NCBI GenBank assembly: GCA_035771165.1
Contig: JAWNZC010000314.1
Location: 8,582,001 to 8,646,000, forward strand
Origin: Paragorgia papillata
Taxonomy: Eukaryota > Cnidaria > Anthozoa > Scleralcyonacea > Coralliidae
Length of the DNA: 64,000 nt
Direction of reading: 5' to 3'
The notes under the pieces are model-generated. The model was not told the DNA's origin. It saw only the letters and a program-made list of their open reading frames with translations, and ran no database searches. The position numbers and the translations under genes are program-made. This document shows, piece after piece, positions 34,171-43,900 of this stretch (positions are counted from its first letter, which is position 1; the number at the start of each line of letters is the position of its first letter).

Positions 34171-37100
34171 AAACAGCAGCAGCAGCAGTAGCAGCCGCCG
34201 CAGTAGCAGCCACAGCAGTAGCAGCTACAACAACGACAACAGCAGCTACAACAACGACAACAGTAACAACAGCAGCAGCGGCAGCTACAACAACAACAGC
34301 AGCAACACAACAGCAGTAGTAACAACAATAGTAAGAACAACTGCAGCAACAGCAGCAGCAGTAACAACAACAACAACAACACCACCAACAACACCACCAA
34401 CCACAAATAACAATAATGAGGACGTTGATTGTATACCTCATCCAGGGGGCAACCGTACGAAAACGTAGAGCAACAACAACGACGACGACAACAACAACAA
34501 AGTTTATTTGTACTTTTAATTAGTTTAGGAGTAGTTACGTCATCGTAATATTTCAATATTTTCTTATTTGAAATTATCTTCAGACTGCACTGATGTTCAC
34601 ATGGGAGTGGTTTATTCAAATTGTCAAGGACAATCCTCATGTTGATAACTGGTTTTGGGGTAAGGAAGGGATCACGTGTGGACCTCATGAGTCCGATCCA
34701 GATTGTTTAAATCGACAAGATTGGAATGTACAACAGAAGACTATAGAAGCCATCAAGAACGATCAGCCGACACTAACGTTCGTTCATTTTGGTAAGATGA
34801 TCTTGTTTGTTTTCTGGTCCGGTCTGTCACTTCATTATATTAACTTTGTCTGTTTGTCATCTCTCTTTTTTACTACTTTTTACCCCCTACCATCAATCAC
34901 TCCCTTCCTCTCCCTTAACTCTTTCTGTGCAGCATCCGTCTCTCAAGTCTTATGTATTTTACTTTAGTATAAATACACAGGTGATTATAGAAAATCACGC
35001 GCGCTGATTGGTCGAGCTACTTCGGATTAATTCTCAATAATTACCGACAGCGTTTATTCAAAATGGCCACCAGCCAAGTTGTCAATGCGACAGACGAGGA
35101 AATTAACAATTTTAAAGAAAATGTTGTTCCTAAAAGTACGAAAATGTGTATTTATACCAAAATAATTATTTGCCTCAGGCTCAGTGAATATCAGTGAATA
35201 ATAACCTCGACTTCGTCTCGGTTATTATACACCGATATTCACTGAGCCTGAGGCGAATAATTGTTAACTGGTTAACGCCAGACAATTTTATTCGTCACAG
35301 GGAAAATTTACGGACGGGAAAGAATTGATTTCCCCATTTCTTCTCCCGTCACGTGTGGCTAAAAATAATAACAGCGGTGTAGAGTTACACTAATATTCCA
35401 ACACTTTTATTAGATATCTATCAAAAGGCTAATAGAGACTGACAAATACACAGTATCAATGGCTTTACTCGTAATATTAAAGAAATATTGGTTTTCTGTT
35501 TATGTATTGCTACCATCACTATAAAATATTGGAAACTTATTTAATAAAGCATGAAAGAGATTTATACATGAGACTGGGCTGTCTTAACTTTCGACGTGTG
35601 TTAAATTCAAAGACTTCCACTTTTATGATGGTGAATTATTAACTGCACTTTACTCTACGTGTAGACCCCATCGTTGACTAAACACAGCTGGCTCCGTCTT
35701 CAAATATAGAATAATTGGATAGATGAAACTTTCGTATATTTAATACAACTACCTGAACACTAACTTAATGAACCAGAATTTCAGACGTTGAAGCATATAA
35801 ACGGGGATAGGGGCTCTGGGAGCGGGAGTAACTCCATGTGGTAACTCTACACCGCTATTACTATTTTTATCGTCCAATCACAGGTTGGAGCGTCATTCGC
35901 TATACTTTCTCTCCTCCTCTACCTTTCCTTTTTCATATCCCCTTTCACTCCATCTTAACAATCTCCTCGCTCTCCTTAACTACTTTCTCCTTCCATCTCC
36001 TTTACCTTATCCTCTCTTCCCATCCTTTACCACCTCTCTTTTCTTTTTCCCTCCATGGTCTCTCCCCTTTCTCTTTCCCTTTCTTCATCATCCCTATATC
36101 CTTACCACCCTCTCCTTAACCATTCGCACGCGCTGTCTTGACGAAGGGCCGTTTCCTTCTTCTTCTTTTTGTTTTCTACTTTTCCCTTCTCTCTTTTCTT
36201 TCTTACCCTCACCCACCCACCTACCCTCCTTCCTTCCCCCTCCCTCCCTCTCCCTCCCTCCCTCTCCCTCCCTCGTTATTATCAACCACTTTGGTTCCAT
36301 TTTCTCGTTCCCGCTATTCCCCTCAATTGCTACCGTTCGTCTTGCAAATATTCAAGAAATTAGTCGTAGTTTTGCTTACACTATTTTAGACGCGGTCGAT
36401 GGCGCTGGACATGCTTCTTATTGGGGAAGTGATCTATATTACGAGATGGTACAACAGAAAGAGGAACAGGTTGCAGGGATTTTAGAAGCGCTTGAAAACA
36501 CTATAACTGATTCCGGTATGTACTTGATCTTTTTAAAAAAAATATAGTTGGTTGAATGGTGTTGTAGGTCAGTTGATAGAGTGCTGATCTAGTATAGCTC
36601 AGTTGATTAGAGTGTTGTACTAGAGTATTAGGGTGTTGAACTGGAGTATTAAAGGTTGTGAGTTGGATGGGCTTGTAGCTCAGTTGATAGAGTGTTGAAC
36701 TAGATTACTAGAGTATCAAAGATTGTGAGTTGAATGATCTTGTAGCTCAGTTGATAGAGTGTTGAACTACAGTGTCAAAGATTGTGAGTTGAATGATCTT
36801 GTAGCTCAGTTGATGGAGTGTTGAACTAGAGTATCAAAGATTGTGAGTTGAATGATCTTGTAGTTCAGTTGATAGAGTGTTGAACTAGAGTGTCAAAGAT
36901 TGTGAGTTGAATGATCTTGTAGTTCAGTTGGTAGAGTGTTGAACTACAGTGTCAAAGATTGTGAGTTGAATGATCTTGTAGCTCAGTTGGTAGAGTGTTG
37001 AACTACAGTATCAAAGATTGTGAGTTGAATGATCTTGTGGTTCAGTTGGTAGACTAGTGTTAAACTAGAGTATCAAAGATTGTGAGTTGGATGATCTTGT

Positions 37101-39242
37101 GAGTTGAATGATCTTTGTAGCTCAGTTGATATAGAGTGTTGAACTACAGTATCAAAGATTGTGAGTTGAATGATCAGATCTTGTAGTTCAGTTGGTAGAG
37201 TGTTAAACTAGAGTATCAAAGATTGTGAGTTGAATAATTTTGTAGCTAAGTTGGTAGAGTTTTAAAATAGAGTATAGTTGGCTACACCCTGCGAGCAGAC
37301 CCTTATAAATTCTCGCTGCTAGCAACTAGTTTTTTACGAGTTGTATTTTACTCGTATTTTACGAGTTGCTAGCAGCGAGTATTTATAAGGGTCTGCTCGC
37401 AGGGTGAGTTGGCTAAAAAGCGGTGCCCTGTTTGGCATTAAAACGTCGCTTTCAATCGATTTCACACGAACGAACGAACGAACGAACGAACGAACGAACG
37501 AACGAACGAACGAACGAACGAACGAACGAACGAACGAACGAACGAACGAACGAACGAACGAACAAACGAACGAACGAACAGGCAGAATATAAAACGCTGC
37601 TAACTCGCAATATGTAACCAGGATGACTCATTTGTAACGTTAGTGACAAACTAAATTGTTGACAATAAATATCAAGAAACTGATCTTAGTATAGTTAGTA
37701 TGGTTTCGAGTGCAATTTGAAAAAAACATGCACGAGACCACGAGTGAGTATTTCAAACACTTTAATAATATGAGGTCTTTGAAAAACTCACGAGTGTATG
37801 TTTTTTCTCCCCACAAATTGCACGAAAAACCATGCTATTACTTATTAAATATACATGAAAAAAATGTTCAAGTCAACTGTACTTACAGTTTTCTTTTGGC
37901 AGTGTCCACTCCTGACTCCTCGTATATTTGGTTGTTTAAAAACGCTTTGCTTCTACTACTACACGAAAAAGTTTACTTAAAGCACTAAGAATATTCTAGT
38001 TTTCTTGCAGGCACTTTACTTGACAAGAATAAGAACAAGAATAAGGAATAATTAGCTTCAAATTGAACGAAATGTTTTCCTTTATTCCAAATGTTCGCCG
38101 CCATCTTTGTTTACTTCGTGCAGAAAGAGCCTGAGTACGAAATTGGAAAATGTCATCTGTCAAAATCAGCTGTAGAACGTGATTGGCTCGTTTCAATTTT
38201 TATTGTTTTTGATTGGTTATTCCCTTTTTTTGCACTGTATTTCCTTAAAACTGCACTGCTCTTAGCCAATCAAAATTGAGAATTTTTTTCATGTATATTA
38301 CTACTCATAAAACAGGTAAACCTATGATAGAAGAAACCATGGTCGTCATTGTAGCAGATCACGGGGGGTGGAGAAGTACCCACGGCTGGACACCCCCATT
38401 TATCGCCGAGGTTTACGTACCACTTCTTATACGAGGTAAAATATTTTGTTTTAAAATGTCGGTAATGTCATCTGTTTTGAAAATGCCTTTTGGGGTTTTT
38501 TTTGGGTTTTTTTTTTTTTTTTTTTTTTTTTGTATGTCTGTCTGTTTCTTTGTCCGTCCGTTTCATTTATTTGTTTGTTTTATTTTTCTGTCTGTTTGTC
38601 CATAGTCAATCGAGATATGGTCTGGAAACTCGGCAAACTTCAAAGCGCCTATAATGAGCTTTGATTTTATGTTGAACCGTACCTTACACCGTGCACATCC
38701 TTTGTTTTAGGTTTATTAATATTTAAATAGTACGGTTGAGTGATTGAACTGAAACGTTGCTATTGGACAATTCGTTCATTATACTAAAATACAATGTGTT
38801 CATGCATAAAGGCGAACAAAAAGACCAAAGACTTTAGCTGAGTTTCCAGACCACATCTCGATTGAGTATGGTTTGTCTGTGTGTTTGTTTGTTTGTTTGT
38901 TTGTTTGTTTGTTTGTTTGTTTGTCTGTCTGTCTGTCTGTCCATCCGTCTGTCTGTCTGTCTATTAACAGGATATCTCAAAAACCTATGGCGGACGAATT
39001 TTCATGAACGTTTCTGCATGGAAGAGTCAGTCTTGGACTGATGATTAATTAATAAACTCTCACAGTGTAAATATTTTCTCTCTCTAGGACCTGGGGTTAA
39101 AAACGTGAACATGGAAGACTTACTTGACCTATCTGATGTATCGACACTTGACATGCCAGTGACTGTTTTGAACGCACTGGGCATCGAGAAAGGGAAGTAC
39201 ATGAGAGGACGAGTATTGGAAGAGATTTATGGAGACGATTAA
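32690..39242 (+). CDS. Secreted alkaline-phosphatase-superfamily phosphodiesterase, copy B
   Basis: Exons: 32690-32846, 33482-33597, 33728-33916, 34584-34791, 36390-36515, 38316-38435, 39088-39242; 1071 nt, 356 residues, all GT-AG. A signal peptide (MFKYCALSLVVLLNVLFSS) is followed by D55 (GIDG), the presumed nucleophile S93 (VSAPNW), D227/H231 (VDGAGH), D280/H281 (ADHGG) and H288. There is one NxS sequon near residue 64 and a likely C186-C195 pair, as suits a secreted enzyme. Exon sizes and phases match copy A except in exons 1 and 7. Two oddities set B apart. The residues around H288 read GGWRSTHGWTPP where A and C have GGYRDTHGITPP. Its C-terminus stops at GDD, four codons before A and C, because the DNA around the stop differs. 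Function: hydrolysis of a phosphate mono- or diester, substrate unknown. Confidence 0.9.
33000..33425. repeat. AGTAGTAGGGGATACTAGGG minisatellite
   Basis: Irregular tandem repeats of roughly 20 bases (GGGATACTAGGGAGTAGTAG) fill most of copy B intron 1. The same repeat occurs, split and partly inverted, in intron 1 of copy C. Confidence 0.92.
33985..34500. repeat. (CAACAG/CAGCAA) trinucleotide tract
   Basis: A long interrupted CAA/CAG repeat in copy B intron 3. It leaves open poly-Thr/Ala and poly-Cys/Val frames that are not genes. In copy C the same intron carries a shorter tract split by a LINE fragment. Confidence 0.95.
34962..35268 (+). repeat. MITE carrying the conserved 44-codon ORF, second copy
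   Basis: The reverse-complement counterpart of 13808-14108. The plus-strand frame 35063-35197 begins MATSQVVNATDEEINNF and ends in TGA at the same point as the other copy. The right part is a hairpin of GGTTATTATACACCGATATT with its mirror. In copy B intron 4; absent from copy C. Confidence 0.7.
35900..36300. repeat. Pyrimidine-rich tract upstream of copy B exon 5
   Basis: A C/T-dominated low-complexity stretch (CCTCCCTC, TTTCCTT runs) ending 90 bases before the exon 5 acceptor. Copy C has the corresponding tract at 47420-47880. Confidence 0.85.
36560..37275 (+). repeat. tRNA-like minisatellite, about eleven 59-bp units
   Basis: Same unit as 11050-11612: TTGTAGCTCAGTTGATAGAG, TGTTGAACTAGAGTATCAAAG, ATTGTGAGTTGAATGATC. 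It lies in copy B intron 5 in sense orientation. The first unit diverges (GGTGTTGTAGGTCAGTTGAT); copy C keeps only that unit at 48252-48296. Confidence 0.88.
37287..37410. repeat. Near-perfect palindrome
   Basis: The arms CACCCTGCGAGCAGACCCTT and its complement extend through CTCGCTGCTAGCAACT to the centre, over a total of about 124 bases. Flanked on both sides by GTTGGCTA, a possible 8-bp target duplication. Confidence 0.82.
37464..37590. repeat. (GAAC)n microsatellite
   Basis: About 30 copies of the tetramer in copy B intron 5. Open Thr-Asn-Glu-Arg frames here are an artefact. Confidence 0.97.
37695..37845. repeat. Palindromic MITE with TAGTATGGTTTCGAGTGCAA ends
   Basis: The left TATGGTTTCGAGTGCAATTTG and right CAAATTGCACGAAAAACCATG mirror each other, with CACGAGTGAGT...ACTCACGAGTG inside. 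Confidence 0.7.
38605..38963. repeat. Palindromic element followed by (GTTT)n and (GTCT)n
   Basis: The arms ATAGTCAATCGAGATATGGTC and the complement ending 38870 enclose an AT-rich loop. They are followed by GTTT and GTCT tetramer tracts. Copy C has the tetramers (48725-48900) but not the palindrome, so the palindrome seems to have inserted in B. Confidence 0.75.
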
Positions 39243-40745
39243 GAAATCCAACTAGAGCCAGTTCTCTCATGATGATGGCTGGTCCTGAAATTGCGGACAT
39301 TTATAGATATGACTGTCAAGAATTTTCTCATGTTTAAATCGAAGACTGAAAATTCTTTATTCTTGGCTATATGTATATTGATTTTTGAAATATAGTTGTC
39401 AGTGTGAATTTTTAAAACTGGTAAATGACTACCTAATAATAATGTTGATACATAAACTTTCTTATTGGTTTTACGAAAGGTATATAGGTGTTTGCAGCGA
39501 GCTGTGGTGGGAAGAAAAGACCCTGGTTAAGGCTCGTTTACATGGCGATTTTTCTCCTTCTGACACATGCGAATGAATGGATTAACTTACGACGGTACTG
39601 AACATTTGTGCAGAGCTATAAATGAGGTTCAGTACTTTGGCGAGTCATTCATTCAATCGCATGCGTCAGGACGAGAAAAATCGCAACACAAATCGCCTGT
39701 GTATACGGGCATTATTGTGGCAATTTATAGTTTATATAAATTATGGTTAATGATATAGCAATTTCACTCTGTTCTGTGCACGAAGTCATCACGTGCTTAG
39801 CTGACAGTCCATACAGGACTATCGTGTACACAAACAACCCATTGTCCCAAGAATACAACCTTTTCCAGTGCCACAACAAAGGCACCACACAACTAAGCAC
39901 TAATCCTAGGTATACCCATTAGTCACTCCGACCATTCGCGCGTCTACTTCCCTGGAGTAAGTTACTCTGATACTGCATAGTCAAAGATAAAGAAAGTAAA
40001 GTAGAAAAAAGTTTTCCCACCCACCTCCCTTCTAACAACTAATCAATCAGCAGGATCATTTAATGTAGAAAACTAAATTTATACTAGTTATCTTTAAGAA
40101 AAACAAGAACTTATCAGTGTATTACTAGAAAATTACATGTAAAATAAGTCATTGTCATTTTTCAATAAAAATGTTTTCGGGGCGGGAGGTGGTGTCCTCC
40201 AGGCCACACTTCACCCGCGGTGAAGCCCACGCCAGGACATGAGGCCAAGGTCCGATCCAATTCAGGAGTGCCAGGGCCCTTACCCTCACTCCGACCTTGT
40301 TCCTTCCGTTTTCTGAGGGCCCTTACCCTCAGAACTGCACTTTCCGTCACCCTAACGTTGCCACAAAAAATGTGTATAATCATTAAGGTCTGGTTAACCG
40401 AATTAATTTCTCTAGCATTACAATCGCTATTTCAGCTTATAACAAAGCGGTTATTTTGAAATGTCGACGTATTTTTACGTGGTATTCTCCTTCCACTCAC
40501 ACTGAGGTGAAATTACTCATGTATTGGTAATAGGGAGATTTTCGGCCCTACTATCCATGCAATCAGCTAGTCTTTTAATCTCGTTATCATTTATCACTTC
40601 TCCGTTTTCATGCACCTGCTATTATCTGTTCTTCGTAACTTGCCAGTCTCTATATTACCATATCGTCTACCATACTACCTGTCTCTAATATATATTGTAA
40701 AGACTGATGTTACGAAAGAAAGACATCATCACTTTATGAGGCATT
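39243..40745. other. Duplicated 3' flank of copy B
   Basis: It contains a palindromic element at about 39490-39705 (GGTTAAGGCTCGTTTACATG ... ATGCGTCAGGACGAGAAAAA), a dispersed-repeat fragment at 40170-40380, and AT-rich sequence at 40385-40740 (GGTCTGGTTAACCGA to CCATGCAATCAGC). The first and third recur in order downstream of copy C (49655-49895 and 49892-50270). No gene seen. Confidence 0.7.
40170..40380 (-). repeat. Dispersed GC-rich repeat
   Basis: The segments GGTGGTGTCCTCCAGGCCAC, CAGGGCCCTTACCCTCACTC and GCACTTTCCGTCACCC recur at 62155-62425 in similar order, though copy-specific gaps separate them. GC-rich against AT-rich surroundings; type unknown. Confidence 0.6.
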
Positions 40746-40912
40746 AGTTATCTATCAAGTACTGTGGATCATTCTAAAAATATATCTCTCATTTTTGTTT
40801 TGAAATATTATACTCTGTTTAATTGCGTCATTGTCTCGTGATCTGTAATTTGTCATACGTCGCAACGAGCTGGTCTGAATCGTTTAGTTGATCGCGCGTC
40901 TTTGACGAAATC

Positions 40913-43900
40913 ATGTTCAAATATTGCGCTCTCAGCCTTGTGGTTCTTCTTAACGTTTTGCTCAGTTCAACGGCTTTTAAACTCTTACACAAAACCGATA
41001 ATCGTGTCAAGGATCACCCAAAAGGCTTCGGAACTGCTAAACATGCTGTAATCCTTGGTAAGTTACGAATTATTTACATTGCAGCTTGGCCATGGTGAAA
41101 TTATTAACTCGATTCACATATAACAACAGTATCTAAAATACTATACTGTTTTACTTATAATTGTCATCCTGGCGAAATAATTAGGAGATATTGGACTGAC
41201 TAATGCGTAGATATTAAGACACTACGAGACCTTCGGTTGTGGTGGGTAAAAGCTTTTCTTTAATGAAATATCAGTCCGCTCGCATTGCGTCTGTCACGTG
41301 ATATTGTCTATATCTATGTGGGAGCGTTCCTGTGCGTCACACCATCACGATCGGAAAATGGCGGCTGTCGAGGCTCGCGAAATACGGGGTCGGCGTTAGA
41401 TCATATTGAGTTAACGTACAGTGACGTCAGAATTTTACAGGAGCGGAAGTATCATGCATGATGCTGGATTAGCACTAGATTAATGATGACAGAACTTTCA
41501 TATTATGGCGGGAAGTTGTGGGAAAATAAAAACCAAGAATGGAGGCGGTGGATGACAGCGAAGGGCAGTTATTGTTTCTTTCGAGGGAGGAATTACTCAA
41601 TGCTTTCGAATATTTTAAGAAAGAAACTTGCACCGGATGGCAATGCGTTTACAAGGAATCGAATTTTGGTAAGTAGACTCAACTGTTTAATAATTCATAA
41701 AGATGCAAATCACCGAAATTACCAATTGCGAAATTACTACTAACAGTAATGACCGCAATCCCATGTGCGAGGTGTACAAAAAAAATGAAGCGCGGTTTGC
41801 TACCGTTTGTCTGCGTTCTTCCAGTTCCAGTATTCCACCTTCTGGCTTCGGCTTTCTGCTTGTCATCAGACATTATTTTGTTTGTCAATCTTTTTCCAAC
41901 AATTGATCAACCAGTGAAAGAGTATACGCGTATTTTGAGACGTATCTTGACGGACTTGACAATTAGATTACTTTTAACATACAGTATATTAGGCATGAGA
42001 AATCGGCTTGCCTTCCTGCGCCATTTTTTAAGTGCAAGTTGAACTCCAAAGCGTATCATATCTCAATACTTCCGCTGCTATAAAAATTCTGACGTCACTG
42101 TACGTTAATTCAATATGATCTAACGCCGACCAAATACGGGCTGACCCGTATTAGCTACGCATGCGTAGAACGAATATCTTGCGTGTAAACGTCATCAATA
42201 CACGACCGACAACTCACTTGAGCCAGCACGCACGTGGACTGCGAACTGCCCCATGAAAGTGGCCGATTTTCTAAGCGATTTCCGACCGTGCGGCACTGAC
42301 CACGTGACATATTGCAACATCCTTCCCGTTTTATGAAGGTAGGTTATATTTTGTTGGGACTAGTAATTACTGATTTAATTAGTGTACGAGTTCGCTTCGT
42401 CATGCAGGTAGTGAATTAGTGATGGTTAATTAAGTAGACAAAACAAAACAAAACAAAACAAAACAATGTTATCATTCTAGGTTCAAGCTGTTTAGGTTCG
42501 TTCTAACGGATATAATCTTTAGGTATTCTGGGGTCTTTCTCGTGCGTTGTGGTCTCGTTAATTCCTTGGGCGAGATGACAGGTGGTTGATTTTCCGGTTC
42601 TTTTTCCATATGCTGAGGAAAGTTCGTTGGTGATGACGGCGGAGCTGTTGCCTTCTCCTGTGTGGTTGTGCTGGCCTGTATCTGAGGTTTGGCTACGTCT
42701 GCTGAACTTTCACTTGGTTGGCTGTTTTCTGCTGGACCAGTGTCTCTGCTTGTTGCTTTCTCAGCTGATTTCTTGAGATGAACTCGGTTCCTGCGGTATA
42801 TGTTTCCGTCCGGCGTTTCAACTGTATATGATCTTTCATCTAGTCTGGACGTTACGGTAGCATTATGCCACGTTTTCTTTCCCATTCGGAACGGTTTCAT
42901 ACGCACTACGTCGCCTTCTTCCAGCACTGGTAGATCTTTCGCTAGTATTTCATTTGTTGCTTCTGTCGCTTATCCAGGTCTCTAATCTCTTTCTCATAGC
43001 TCGTGACTCTCGGTTTTAACAGGGATGCTGTTGTCGGTAGAAGTGTCTTCGTCCTGCGATTCATTAACCGTTGTGCTGGGCTAGACTCCATCCCTTGGGT
43101 CGGCGTATTGCGATAATCGAGTATTGCCAAGTATGGTTCTGTTCCGGGATCAAGGGCCTTGCGAAGTAGCCTCTTTGCTGTTTTCACTGCCAATTCGGCT
43201 TTACCATTGGCCTTGTTGTTCCCCGGACTGCTCGTTCTGTGTTCGAAGTCCCAGGTGTCGGCGAATACTGCGAATTCTTGAGCTCAGAATTGTGGGCCGT
43301 TGTCACTAATTACTCGATCTGGACAGCCGTATCTTGCAAAGTGATTTTTAAGCTTGAGGATTACCGTAGCTGCCTTCGTGCTGGTTAATCTGTCTATTTC
43401 CCAATAGTTGCTGTAGTAGTCGACTGTTGTCAGGAAGTCTTTGTTGTCGAATGTAAACAAATTGACCCCGACTTGTTCCCATGGGCGTAATTTAATGGTG
43501 TTTCATGGGGCATCTAGCTTTCTTTCTGTGGGCTTGTTTCATATGTTCTGCAAGTCTCACACGAAGCCACCATGTCTTCAGTGATTTCCGCAGACATTCC
43601 TGGCCAAAATAAACTTTCCCTTGCCCGCCGGAGACACGACTCTGTGCCTAGGGCTAGGTGTGACGCGTGAATTTTCTGCTTCATTTGGCGACGCAGATTT
43701 TGTGGTACGACGATTCTTTGCCCCCGGAATATCATCCCATCTTGCACTGTTAGCTCGTCCCGTATGCTGAAGTACGGGGGTATTTCCTCTCTTGTGGCCA
43801 ACCTTGTAGTATGACCTTTTTGAGCATCTGCAGTGATTCATCCTTGTCAGTCGCTGACTGGATGTCTTTAAACTTTTCACTGGAAACTGGGAGGAAACCG

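Noticed and set aside
33885..34688. Poly-Thr/Ala and Cys-rich proteins up to 258 residues
   Set aside because: CAACAG trinucleotide tract in copy B intron 3; the real exons on each side splice around it.
35885..36547. 220-residue protein preceding copy B exon 5
   Set aside because: Most of it is the pyrimidine tract in frame with exon 5; the acceptor at 36388-36389 and the paralogues show that the exon starts at 36390.
36560..37275. Cluster of functional tRNA genes
   Set aside because: Each 59-bp unit has a D-arm-like half but no complete acceptor, anticodon and T arms.
37404..37649. Thr-Asn-Glu-Arg repeat proteins
   Set aside because: GAAC tetranucleotide microsatellite.
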